Assembly: GCA_002339345.1 (NCBI GenBank)
Contig: DDKM01000041.1
Span: 1-14,347, forward strand
Direction: 5' to 3'
Length of the DNA stretch: 14,347 nt
Origin: Firmicutes bacterium UBA2598
Lineage (GTDB): Bacteria > Bacillota > PH28-bin88
Positions 1 through 7,475 of the stretch are shown piece after piece. Position 1 is the stretch's first letter; every line of letters begins with the position of its first letter. The position numbers were made by a program, and so were the translations under genes. Under the pieces are notes generated by a model, which searched no databases, had not been told where the DNA came from, and saw only the letters and a program-made list of their open reading frames with translations.

Positions 1-54
1 TTAGGGGACGGTGGATTTTGAGTCCACTGCGTCTGCCAATTCCGCCACTTCGGC
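1..54 (-). tRNA. tRNA-Leu(CAA), 3' part cut off by window edge
   Basis: Read on the minus strand from 54 down to 1, the sequence gives a 7-nt acceptor arm GCCGAAG, T8, a D-arm region with the GGAATTGGCAGAC pattern typical of leucine tRNAs, and an anticodon stem GTGGA/TCCAC around a 7-nt loop CTCAAAA, so the anticodon is CAA (codon UUG). The variable arm, T arm and acceptor 3' strand lie beyond the left edge. Identity rests on the anticodon and the class II-like leucine D arm. Confidence 0.9.
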
Positions 55-70
55 ACGAGATGCAGTTATT

Positions 71-100
71 ATCTTACCAGAGGCTTTGGTGTATTGTCAA
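71..100 (-). promoter_or_regulatory. Sigma-A-like promoter of tRNA-Leu(CAA)
   Basis: On the minus strand there is a perfect -35 TTGACA (positions 100-95), an 18-nt spacer and a -10 TAAGAT (76-71), about 17 nt before the tRNA 5' end. Position, strand and consensus match agree. The rest of 101-251 holds no gene that I can support; only a 5-bp inverted repeat (GGGCT/AGCCC) without a T-run follows the mgtC-like stop. Confidence 0.75.
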
Positions 101-251
101 CTTGTCATTTGCCACAAGGGACAGGAAATGTACGGCATATTGCCCGGTATTTTCTCATTTTTTCCTATTTACCTGAGCCTTGATTATATGCATACTGGAT
201 ACAGGGTGGAATGGGCTGTTGAAAGAGCCCTCACATTGTATTTGAGTAACC

Positions 252-728
252 TCAATCCTCCGAAGGGTGGATTGGTTTCTCATTTTCTTCATACCTGATC
301 AAACCCAGGAAGGATAGTATTTTGGCCATGCGGAGGGCGACCTGCATCATTACAACAGTGGCAGTTACCAGAAAGTAGTGGCCGAGCCCAACCCCAATGC
401 CAAGGGCGGCGGCTGCCCATACGTTGGCGGCGGTGGTCAGGCCCCGCACATCACTCCCAGTTTCCTTCCATATGATGCCAGCTCCGAGAAAACCAATGCC
501 GGTAATGATGCCTACGATGAGCCTGGCTGGGTCGGAAACAACGTTTCCCGTCAGTTCCGCAAAACCATAGGCGGAGATAATGGATATGGCGGTGGAGGTA
601 ATGCATACCAAAGCATGAGTGCGGATACCTGCCGGCTTACGCCGACGTGTGCGCTCGTACCCCAGGATGGTGCCCACAACCATGGCTGCCAGCAGGCGGC
701 CGATAATTGCCAGAGGTTCCAGGGCCAT
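252..728 (-). CDS. MgtC/SapB family membrane protein
   Basis: A 158-residue hydrophobic protein with the features of the MgtC/SapB family: an N-terminal membrane segment followed by GTILGYERTRRRKPAGIRTH (a basic loop with the family's G-x-E-R-x-R-K-A-G-I-R-T-H pattern), then GIITGIGFLGAGIIWK and the RGLTTAANVWAAAALGIGVG segment. Four or five membrane helices are visible, and the protein ends in a short charged tail. The family is linked to growth at low magnesium and, in pathogens, survival in macrophages; in environmental Firmicutes the role is unclear. I chose ATG at 728 because GAGGTGAT lies just upstream at good spacing; a GTG at 737 would add three residues but sits inside that ribosome-binding site. 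The gene is divergent from the ECF sigma gene, with 104 bp between their starts. Family assignment is strong, function is not. Confidence 0.9.
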   Translation of the reverse strand: MALEPLAIIGRLLAAMVVGTILGYERTRRRKPAGIRTHALVCITSTAISIISAYGFAELTGNVVSDPARLIVGIITGIGFLGAGIIWKETGSDVRGLTTAANVWAAAALGIGVGLGHYFLVTATVVMMQVALRMAKILSFLGLIRYEENEKPIHPSED

Positions 729-768
729 GTCGATCACCTCGTGGTGAAAAGGGTTGCTACTGTTTTCC

Positions 769-795
769 GGGAACTATTTTGGCCAAATCAACGTC
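769..795 (+). promoter_or_regulatory. Candidate autoregulatory ECF sigma promoter
   Basis: The sequence has GGGAAC (769-774), a 17-nt spacer that begins with a T-rich stretch (TATTTT), then CGTC (792-795), 37 nt before the sigma start codon. It resembles Firmicute ECF promoters, where an AAC-containing -35 and a CGTC/CGTA/CGAC -10 are 16-17 nt apart (sigma W, M and X types). ECF genes commonly transcribe themselves, so the position fits. Assignment is by pattern only. Confidence 0.55.
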
Positions 796-832
796 TTGTA
801 ATAGATGCAAAGGGCGGAGGGGGGGCGAACAG

Positions 833-1435
833 GTGGGTTTATCGGAAGATGTACTGATTAGCCGCAGCAAACAGGGTGATGTCCGTGCTTTTGAGCAACT
901 GGTGGAACAATATGACAAACATGTCTACACCATTGCCTACCGCTTCATGGGAAACCACGAGGATGCCAGCGATCTGGCACAGGATGCCTTTGTACGTGCC
1001 TTTCAATCCATTTCCAACTTCCGGGGTGACTCCTCCTTTAAGACCTGGATATATCATATTATCACCAATATTTGTCGGGATGAATTGCGCAAAAGGAAGA
1101 AACGCCAAACCATTTCCCTGGACGAGCCCCTATTCACCGAAGAAGGTGAGATGCAGCGCCAGACGGAGGATTGGACCTACGCACCCGAGCGGGTGTTCGA
1201 GGAAAAGGAGGGGGAAACCCGCATTCACCATATTATCCAGAGTTTAAGCCCGGAATACCGGATGGTGGTGGTAATGAGGGAAATTCAGGGATTATCATAT
1301 GATGAAATTGCCGCCCACCTTGGTTGTTCCCTGGGAACAGTGAAATCGCGGCTCAGCAGGGCGCGGATAGCTTTAAGAGATCGACTCCGGGCAGAGATGG
1401 AACTTTCTCCGGCCTTGTCTCGTCTAATGAGCTAA
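833..1435 (+). CDS. ECF-type RNA polymerase sigma factor (sigma-70 family)
   Basis: A 200-residue sigma factor with only regions 2 and 4. Region 2 spans about residues 15-90, with the region 2.1-2.2 core around DASDLAQDAFVRAFQ (44-58) and the promoter-melting/-10 segment FRGDSSFKTWIYHIITNICRDELRKRKK (63-90). An acidic linker (about 95-130) precedes region 4 (about 134-185), which holds the helix-turn-helix LSYDEIAAHLGCSLGTVKSRLSRAR that reads the -35. I chose GTG at 833 because GGAGGGGGG lies 7 nt upstream and the preceding in-frame sequence is not sigma-like. The gene is followed 15 nt later by its likely membrane anti-sigma factor and preceded by a candidate ECF promoter, so it probably forms an autoregulated two-gene unit answering envelope stress. 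The inducing signal is not visible. Length and domain order are normal for the sigma W/RpoE-like group. Confidence 0.95.
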   Translation: MGLSEDVLISRSKQGDVRAFEQLVEQYDKHVYTIAYRFMGNHEDASDLAQDAFVRAFQSISNFRGDSSFKTWIYHIITNICRDELRKRKKRQTISLDEPLFTEEGEMQRQTEDWTYAPERVFEEKEGETRIHHIIQSLSPEYRMVVVMREIQGLSYDEIAAHLGCSLGTVKSRLSRARIALRDRLRAEMELSPALSRLMS

Positions 1436-1450
1436 AGGAGGGGATCCGAA

Positions 1451-2518
1451 ATGACATGCCGGGATATTCAACAATTGTTATCCCCTTACATCGACCAAGC
1501 ACTGGATCCCAGTGAAATGAATTTGGTTGCTTCCCACCTGACAAAGTGTCCTGCCTGCCGGAGCGAACTGGCGGAATTGGAGGCTGTTATTACTGCCGTG
1601 CAAAATCTTCCGGTAGTTGAACCATCTGCGGAATTTCGCCAAAACCTCAGGAAAAAATTGCACCAGACAGCAGGTATCCGGCCGTGGTACCGGCAGCCGG
1701 TTGCGTCTTGGTTGCCACTGGGTGCAGCGGTAGCTGTGCTAATCATGGTGGCTTATTCCCTAAACATTGGCCCCATGGATAAAGGGGAGTTCATGGCTAC
1801 CAGGCAATTACAGGAAACCACCCCTTCTGCCGACACCAATGGAGTGAATGCTGCCGGCGGTGAATTAATAACCGAATCCTTTACCATGAATTCGGAAGGG
1901 CTTGGTATGGGAGGCGGAGGTGAGATAGAGGTTACAGCGGCTAGCCCGGCGGAACCAGGCCGCAAGCCGGCGGCGGAAGGGAAGGAGGTCAGTCCCACAA
2001 CCGGCCGCAATGGCATTAAATCCGCCCCAGCCATGGCTTTTACGCCATCCGAGGGTACTGGTGAGCAGTGGCAGAATTATGCCAGCTTGGTGTTGGTCAC
2101 AGGCGATGTGATAGTAGTTCAGAGACGTCTGGAAAGGGAGGTATACTACCTGCGGGGACAGGTTGTGGGCCGTGCAGAAAAGCCTAACGGTGTTGTAGGG
2201 ATGGAAATAAAGTTGCCCATAGCTGGTATCGACAGCCTGGTAACCATCCTGCAGGACCTGGGAGAGGTACAGAACTATTTGATTGACCGGCGGGAAGTTT
2301 CCAACCAGTTGAAACAGCTAACGGCAAGGCTGGCAGAATTGGATGAAGCCATGGTCCGGGAAAAGGTCAATTCCGGAAACGTCCCTGCAGCGACCGGTGT
2401 TGCCGGAACTACTATCAACCTGGCTGAGGAAAGGGAGCGGGTTAATCGCGAGTTAGATCTGTTAAGGGCAGGCCCCCTGTGGGTGTATCTACAGGTGGAG
2501 TTACGCCCCATCCCATAA
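1451..2518 (+). CDS. Membrane anti-sigma factor: zf-HC2 (ZAS) domain + TM + DUF4349-like domain
   Basis: A 355-residue protein with three parts. The N-terminus carries the ZAS/zf-HC2 zinc motif H29-x3-C33-x2-C36 (HLTKCPAC) with Cys3 as a likely fourth ligand; in this family the domain sits in the cytoplasm and holds the ECF sigma inactive. A membrane helix follows (about 86-104, WLPLGAAVAVLIMVAYSL). The rest lies outside: a long Gly/Pro/Ala-rich linker (about 110-205) and a folded region (about 208-355) that resembles DUF4349, with an ASLVLVTGDV strand, a VGMEIKLPIAGIDSLVTILQ segment and then GEVQNYLIDRREVSNQLKQLTARL leading into a predicted coiled coil. The start at 1451 has AAAGGAGG upstream. 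Spacing of 15 nt from the sigma gene supports co-expression and partnership. DUF4349 is assigned by recall of its pattern and is the weaker part; the zinc motif and topology are clear. Confidence 0.85.
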   Translation: MTCRDIQQLLSPYIDQALDPSEMNLVASHLTKCPACRSELAELEAVITAVQNLPVVEPSAEFRQNLRKKLHQTAGIRPWYRQPVASWLPLGAAVAVLIMVAYSLNIGPMDKGEFMATRQLQETTPSADTNGVNAAGGELITESFTMNSEGLGMGGGGEIEVTAASPAEPGRKPAAEGKEVSPTTGRNGIKSAPAMAFTPSEGTGEQWQNYASLVLVTGDVIVVQRRLEREVYYLRGQVVGRAEKPNGVVGMEIKLPIAGIDSLVTILQDLGEVQNYLIDRREVSNQLKQLTARLAELDEAMVREKVNSGNVPAATGVAGTTINLAEERERVNRELDLLRAGPLWVYLQVELRPIP

Positions 2519-2529
2519 ATGGGATTAAA

Positions 2530-2568
2530 CGGTGTGCAGGAGATATTTCCTGTACACCGAACTTTTTT
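2530..2568 (+). terminator. Rho-independent terminator after the anti-sigma gene
   Basis: A 12-bp stem (2530-2541 with 2548-2559, one G-T wobble) closes a 6-nt loop and is followed by AACTTTTTT. It starts 11 nt after the anti-sigma stop codon and separates the sigma/anti-sigma unit from polA. Confidence 0.85.
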
Positions 2569-2621
2569 ACTGGAAGAAGACGGACAAGGGGATATACTAC
2601 TGGTAATGGGGAGGTAAGACT

Positions 2622-5261
2622 GTGGATAATACCTTTTTATTAATAGATGGGAATAGTATCTTGCACCGGGCTTACTACGCCATACCTCTTTTATCCAACC
2701 GTCAAGGACATTTCACCAATGCCGTATATGGGTTTACTACCATGTTGACTAAACTTCTGGAGATAGAAGCCCCGGGTTATGTGGTGGTTGCCTTTGACCG
2801 GGGCCGAACCAGTTTCCGCAACCAGTATTACCAGGACTACAAGGGTCATCGGAAGGCCACCCCTGACGAGCTTCGGCCGCAGTTCGCCATGGCCCGGAGG
2901 CTTTTGCAGGGTTTGGGGGTTGCCTGGTATGAACTGGAGGGTTTCGAAGCGGACGACATCATCGGTACCCTGGCCAGGCTGGCGGAAGAACAGGGGCTTG
3001 AGGTAACTATTGTAACTGGCGACCGGGACGCCTTACAGCTGATTTCTCCCAGGACCAGGGTTTTGCTGACAAAAAAGGGGATCTCCGACCTCCATGAATG
3101 GACACTGGCAGAGGTTGAGGCCACCTTTGGCCTTACCCCGGGGCAGTTGGTGGATGTCAAGGCCCTGGAGGGAGATCCTTCCGATAACATCCCAGGCGTC
3201 CCTGGCATCGGCCAAAAAACAGCCGTAAAACTGGTTAAACAGTTTGGCAGCTTGGAAGAAATACTGTCCCATCTTTCCGGGGTGGAATCCCCGCGGTTAT
3301 CCTCGATGTTGGAGCAGCACTGTGATCAGGCGATCCTTAGCAAAAAACTGGCGCTGATTGATCGTTGGGCACCTATTGAACTTGACCCACAGGATTGCCG
3401 TTTCCGGGGACCGGATTTGCCATACCTTTTGAGTGTGTATAAGGAGCTAGAATTCCAAAGTCTTATCCCGGCTTTGCTGCAGAAAATGAAGGATCATGCC
3501 GGTGCTGGAACAGCTACTGTTGGTTCTGGTGGGATTTTGCGCAGTCATCGGGAGCTCTTGGAATTTATCTCCGGGCTGGGTGAGGGTCCTGTTGCGCTGT
3601 ATCTTGACCTGGTTCCCAAGGGTTGTTGCCGGTACGATTTAAAGGCCTTGGGTATTGCCGACAGTAAGAACCATTATGGCGGTATTCTTCCAGGTATGTC
3701 CCTACCGGTTTCCTGCCTGGTGGATTCCCTGCGGCCGCTGGTGGAAAATCCCGTAGCCCATATCATCTGTCATGACGCTAAAACTGTTCAGCATTTTTTC
3801 CGGGACTGGAGCATCCAGATCACGGCGAGGCTTGATGATACTATACTAATGGCATATCTCCTGAATCCTTCCGCAGCCAGCCATGCTCTGCCCGATGTCT
3901 CCCTGGAACACCTGGACAGGGCGTTGGTACCCCAAGATGACCCTGCCGGGGATGCCGCTGGCAAGGCTTTAACTGTCCTGGAATTGTACCGGGAAATGAT
4001 GCCGAAGCTGATGGAGAACAAATTGCTTTCCCTTTACCGCGAAGTGGAATTGCCCCTTGTTGCTGTGCTGGTAGACATGGAACAGCATGGCATGACCCTG
4101 GACAGGGACCGTTTGGGACAAATCGGGGAGGAGTTGGCTCAAGGCATTGAAAAACTGACCAAGGAAATTTACTTTTTGGCGGGGGAGGAATTCAACATCA
4201 ACTCCCCGAAGCAGCTGGGAACCATCCTTTTTGAACGATTGGGATTGCCGCCGATAAAGAAAACCAAGACGGGTTATTCCACCAGCGCCGAGGTGTTAGA
4301 AGAACTGGCATCCCATCACCGTATTGTGGCCCACTTACTGGAGTACAGGCAGTTGATTAAGCTGAAAACAACCTATGTGGATGGCTTAATGGCCCTGGTG
4401 GATCCGGTTACCAGTAAGGTGCACACTACCTTCAACCAGACGGTAACGGCCACCGGCCGGCTCAGTAGCACCGAACCGAACCTGCAAAATATCCCCATTC
4501 GCCTTGAACAGGGACGGCGTTTGCGCCAGGCTTTCACCGCTTCCGGCCATGGCAGGTTGCTATTAGCCGCGGACTACTCCCAAATCGAATTAAGGGTTCT
4601 CGCCCATATTTCTGGCGATGAAATTATGGTGGAGGCCTTTCGGCAAAATGAGGACATTCATACCCGCACGGCGGCCGAAGTGTTTGGGGTGCCCATAAGT
4701 GAGGTAACCCCAGACATGCGTCGTAGTGCCAAGGCGGTCAACTTTGGTATCGTATACGGGATCAGCGATTACGGGCTTTCCCGCGATCTGGGGATCACCC
4801 GCAAGGAAGCCAGGAACTTCATTGACCGCTACCTGGCCCGTTATCCCGGAGTGAGTGCTTACCTGAAGAAGGTGGTACAGGAAGCTAGGGATCGGGGTTA
4901 TGTGACAACCCTCTTGGGCAGGCGCCGTTATTTACCGGACTTGTTTAGCTCCAATTTTTCCGTGCGTGGATTCGGGGAGCGGACAGCCATGAACACCCCC
5001 ATCCAGGGAACGGCTGCGGATATCATCAAGCTGGCCATGCTAAGGGTAAGTAATGCCATTAAAAGGGAAAAACTGCCGGTGGAAATGGTGTTGCAGGTGC
5101 ACGATGAACTGCTCTTTGAGGTGGAAACACCATTCCTGGCCAAAGCAGCAGAACTCATCCGCAAGGAAATGGAAAAGGCTATAGATCTGGTGGTACCCCT
5201 GCGGGTTGATGTTAAATATGGATCCGACTGGTATGATATGACATCTTATAAGGAGGATTAA
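2622..5261 (+). CDS. polA: DNA polymerase I (5' nuclease, degenerate 3'-5' exonuclease domain, polymerase)
   Basis: An 879-residue family A DNA polymerase that removes RNA primers and fills repair gaps. The N-terminal 5' nuclease (about 1-290) shows FEADDIIGTLARLAEEQG, VTGDRDALQL and the helix-hairpin-helix GVPGIGQKTAVKLV. The polymerase domain has motif A (LAADYSQIELR, catalytic D651), motif B (RRSAKAVNFGIVYG, K704) and motif C (QVHDELLFE, D828-E829). These positions match the well-known Bacillus large-fragment enzyme within a few residues. In the middle domain the proofreading DxE is not seen (LYLDLV where DTE is expected) and the later metal-binding Asp/Tyr pattern is also absent, so 3'-5' exonuclease activity is probably missing, as in Bst polymerase. 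GTG start with GGGGAGGT upstream. A weak -10-like TATACT (2593-2598) lies before the gene. The stop is 2 nt before mutM, so the two are co-transcribed and probably translationally coupled. Confidence 0.98.
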   Translation: MDNTFLLIDGNSILHRAYYAIPLLSNRQGHFTNAVYGFTTMLTKLLEIEAPGYVVVAFDRGRTSFRNQYYQDYKGHRKATPDELRPQFAMARRLLQGLGVAWYELEGFEADDIIGTLARLAEEQGLEVTIVTGDRDALQLISPRTRVLLTKKGISDLHEWTLAEVEATFGLTPGQLVDVKALEGDPSDNIPGVPGIGQKTAVKLVKQFGSLEEILSHLSGVESPRLSSMLEQHCDQAILSKKLALIDRWAPIELDPQDCRFRGPDLPYLLSVYKELEFQSLIPALLQKMKDHAGAGTATVGSGGILRSHRELLEFISGLGEGPVALYLDLVPKGCCRYDLKALGIADSKNHYGGILPGMSLPVSCLVDSLRPLVENPVAHIICHDAKTVQHFFRDWSIQITARLDDTILMAYLLNPSAASHALPDVSLEHLDRALVPQDDPAGDAAGKALTVLELYREMMPKLMENKLLSLYREVELPLVAVLVDMEQHGMTLDRDRLGQIGEELAQGIEKLTKEIYFLAGEEFNINSPKQLGTILFERLGLPPIKKTKTGYSTSAEVLEELASHHRIVAHLLEYRQLIKLKTTYVDGLMALVDPVTSKVHTTFNQTVTATGRLSSTEPNLQNIPIRLEQGRRLRQAFTASGHGRLLLAADYSQIELRVLAHISGDEIMVEAFRQNEDIHTRTAAEVFGVPISEVTPDMRRSAKAVNFGIVYGISDYGLSRDLGITRKEARNFIDRYLARYPGVSAYLKKVVQEARDRGYVTTLLGRRRYLPDLFSSNFSVRGFGERTAMNTPIQGTAADIIKLAMLRVSNAIKREKLPVEMVLQVHDELLFEVETPFLAKAAELIRKEMEKAIDLVVPLRVDVKYGSDWYDMTSYKED

Positions 5262-5263
5262 CG

Positions 5264-6088
5264 GTGCCGGAATTGCCGGAGGTGGAAACGGTAAAGCGCA
5301 GCTTGCAGCAATCCCTGGTGGGAAGGGTAATCAATGGTATCGAGATACGGATACCCAAAATTATCAAGGCGCCGTCCCAAGAAGAGTTTCAGTCATTACT
5401 GGAGGAACGTATGGTGGAAGGGGTGGATCGCCGGGGAAAATACCTGCTCATCCAGCTGAGCGGTGGCCTGGTGCTAGTGGTTCACCTGCGCATGACCGGC
5501 CGGCTGTTTGTATGCCCACCCTCCTTGGACCAGGACCGTCATACCCATGTCCTCATGGACCTGGACAATGGTTGGCAACTGCGCTTTGAAGACCAGCGAC
5601 AGTTTGGTACCATGCATTTGTTGCCGTCACACCGCCTGGGCGAAATCCGGGGCCTGGCCGCAATGGGATGGGAGCCACTGGACAGAAGGTTCAGTCCTAC
5701 CCGGTTGGGGGAACTCTGTGGGGAAAGCAGAAGAAGGATTAAAGACCTGCTCCTGGACCAATCGGTGGTGGCCGGGATCGGCAATATTTATGCAGATGAA
5801 ATACTGTTTGCCGCAGGCATTCACCCTGGCCGCATTGCTGCCACCCTTGGTGAAGGGGAAATCCAGGCTTTACACAGCGCCATGGGAACGGTATTGCGGG
5901 CGGCCATTCGCCACCGGGGCACTTCCGTCAGGGACTATGTGGACGGTGCCGGTGTTAAAGGTTCGTACCAGCACCATTTAAAGGTCTACCGCTGTACAGG
6001 AATGCCCTGTCCCAGGTGTGGAAGGCCCATCGAAAAAATAAGGGTGGCGGGACGTTCCAGTCACTATTGTGCCCATTGCCAGAAATAG
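5264..6088 (+). CDS. mutM: Formamidopyrimidine-DNA glycosylase (Fpg/MutM)
   Basis: A 274-residue bifunctional DNA glycosylase/AP lyase that removes 8-oxoguanine and formamidopyrimidines. The mature N-terminus is PELPEVETV, with catalytic Pro2 and Glu3; the conserved lysine is K59 in DRRGKYL. Other family marks are LVVHLRMTGRL, the helix-two-turn-helix GIGNIYADEILFAAGIHP and the TSVRDYVDGAG loop. The C-terminal zinc finger is intact: C249-x2-C252 and C269-x2-C272. Start is GTG at 5264 with AAGGAGG upstream, only 2 nt after the polA stop. The polA-mutM pairing is common in Firmicutes and links lesion removal with gap filling. Nothing is truncated; length is normal. Confidence 0.98.
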   Translation: MPELPEVETVKRSLQQSLVGRVINGIEIRIPKIIKAPSQEEFQSLLEERMVEGVDRRGKYLLIQLSGGLVLVVHLRMTGRLFVCPPSLDQDRHTHVLMDLDNGWQLRFEDQRQFGTMHLLPSHRLGEIRGLAAMGWEPLDRRFSPTRLGELCGESRRRIKDLLLDQSVVAGIGNIYADEILFAAGIHPGRIAATLGEGEIQALHSAMGTVLRAAIRHRGTSVRDYVDGAGVKGSYQHHLKVYRCTGMPCPRCGRPIEKIRVAGRSSHYCAHCQK

Positions 6089-6152
6089 GTAAGAATTTTC
6101 TCCGCACTCCTCCCGGGATCCACTCATATAGTAACACAGAGTCCGGAAAGGG

Positions 6153-6785
6153 GTGATGGCGGTGGATTTATGGCCGGCAATAGTCTTTGCCTTGGCGATA
6201 AGTATTGACGGTTTTGCTGTGGGATTGGCTTATGGGGTGGGCCGGATGATTATACCCTGGTATTCCCTGGCCGTGGTTTGTTTCACATCTGCCCTGGCCA
6301 TCCTGCTTTCCATGTCCGTAGGCCGCTTGGTAGGCGGGTTTTTATCACCCGAGATGGGGGACCGTGTGGGAGCATTGATTATGGTAGGGGTTGGGTGCTG
6401 GCTGCTGCTGGAGGCAGTTGTGCGGAAAGCCAGTAAAGAGGCAGGAGTCCCCCTGTTATGTCTCCACATCCGGCCCCTGGGGATTGTGATTCAGATTTTG
6501 CGTGAGCCATCGACTGCAGACCGGGATGGTTCTGGCACCATCAGCCTGTCTGAGGCCTTTGCACTGGGAGCTGCCCTGGCTATGGATGCCTTGGGGGCGG
6601 GTTTTGGTGCCGCAATTGCAGGCTTCACCTTGTGGCATATCCCATTATTTGTCGGGCTATTTAAGCTGGTCCTGGTCAGCCTGGGATTACGTTTTGGCAA
6701 CCATTGGGGCAACAACTGGTTGGGAGAACGGGGAGCCTTGGTGCCTGGCTTGTTGTTAATGGCCTTGGGGTTGTGGAAAATTTGA
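6153..6785 (+). CDS. ytaF: Sporulation membrane protein YtaF (MntP-like fold)
   Basis: A 210-residue polytopic membrane protein. It has two similar hydrophobic halves, each opening with an A-x-x-x-D-x-x-x-x-G pattern: ALAISIDGFAVGLAYGVGR near the N-terminus and ALAMDALGAGFGAAIAGF in the second half. The two halves are separated by a more polar loop with EPSTADRDGSGTISLSEA. This repeat and its position between mutM and coaE match YtaF of Bacillus and relatives, which is annotated as a sporulation membrane protein of unknown activity and resembles the manganese exporter MntP. The start is uncertain: GTG 6153, ATG 6156 and GTG 6162 are all in frame behind GGAAAGGGGTGAT; the longest is given. A 64-nt gap separates it from mutM. 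Transport activity would be inference. Confidence 0.88.
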   Translation: MMAVDLWPAIVFALAISIDGFAVGLAYGVGRMIIPWYSLAVVCFTSALAILLSMSVGRLVGGFLSPEMGDRVGALIMVGVGCWLLLEAVVRKASKEAGVPLLCLHIRPLGIVIQILREPSTADRDGSGTISLSEAFALGAALAMDALGAGFGAAIAGFTLWHIPLFVGLFKLVLVSLGLRFGNHWGNNWLGERGALVPGLLLMALGLWKI

Positions 6786-6803
6786 TGGTATGCGGTAGAA
6801 TGG

Positions 6804-7418
6804 ATGGTGAGTGGGTTGGTGGTCATCGGGTTAACGGGTGGTATTGCCAGCGGAAAGTCCACGGTATCCCGGATGCTAAATGATCTGGGGGCGGAAATAA
6901 TTGACGCCGATGAGCTGTCCAAGGAGGTTGTCCGACCTGGCCAGCCGGCCATGCAAAGAATTGCGGAGGAATTCGGTTCTGCGGTATTACTGCCTGATGG
7001 TAGCCTGAACAGGCAGGCCATGGGCAGACTGGTGTTTGGTGACCCTGCGGCCCGGCATAAACTAAATCAAATTATCCATCCACTGGTCATTGGCATGGTG
7101 CGGGATAGATTGATAATGTTGAGGGAAAGGGGATGCAGGGTAGCGGTGGTGGATGCTCCGCTGCTTTTGGAAGCTGAGATGGATTTCCTGGTGGACCAGG
7201 TGTGGGTGGTTGCGGTGCCAGAGGATATACAGGTGGCGCGCGCCATGAAAAGGGACAACCTTTCCGAGCAGGCAGCTATGGCTAGAATTAGGTCACAAAT
7301 GCCGCTAGGGGAAAAAGTAAAAAGGGCAGACCGGGTGATTTACAATAGCGGCAGCCTGGCAAACACAAGAAGGCAGGTGGAAATGCTTTGGGCAGGTCTG
7401 GTCGGATGTGAAGGTTGA
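6804..7418 (+). CDS. coaE: Dephospho-CoA kinase
   Basis: A 204-residue P-loop kinase that phosphorylates the 3'-hydroxyl of dephospho-CoA with ATP, the last step of coenzyme A synthesis. Visible motifs are the Walker A loop GLTGGIASGKST (about residues 9-20), IIDADELSKEVVRPGQPA with the family's DAD, the IHPLV segment, VVDAPLLLEAEMDFLVDQVWVV (D-x-P-L-L-x-E) and the C-terminal RADRVIYNSGSLANTRRQV. Length is normal. ATG at 6804 lies 18 nt after the ytaF stop; the ribosome-binding site is weak (GCGGTAG), which suggests translation helped by coupling to ytaF. The order mutM-ytaF-coaE is the known Bacillus/Firmicute arrangement and supports all three calls. Confidence 0.97.
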   Translation: MVSGLVVIGLTGGIASGKSTVSRMLNDLGAEIIDADELSKEVVRPGQPAMQRIAEEFGSAVLLPDGSLNRQAMGRLVFGDPAARHKLNQIIHPLVIGMVRDRLIMLRERGCRVAVVDAPLLLEAEMDFLVDQVWVVAVPEDIQVARAMKRDNLSEQAAMARIRSQMPLGEKVKRADRVIYNSGSLANTRRQVEMLWAGLVGCEG

Positions 7419-7475
7419 CTTCCACCGGACCTGTAGTGGAGAACAATTGCCAGGTGTTCAATTTCGGGGAGAGGT

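Noticed and set aside
210..235. Inverted repeat GGGCT/AGCCC as a terminator for the MgtC-like gene
   Set aside because: The stem has only 5 bp, the loop is large and no T-run follows on the minus strand.
707..832. N-terminal extension of the sigma factor from ATG 707
   Set aside because: The extra 42 residues are not sigma-like, overlap the divergent gene's start and would place the candidate promoter inside the coding region; GTG 833 has a good ribosome-binding site.
378..857. Plus-strand open frame of about 159 codons opposite the MgtC-like gene
   Set aside because: Its product is glycine-rich and low in complexity, as expected from the antisense of a membrane protein gene; the MgtC family motifs on the other strand are clear.
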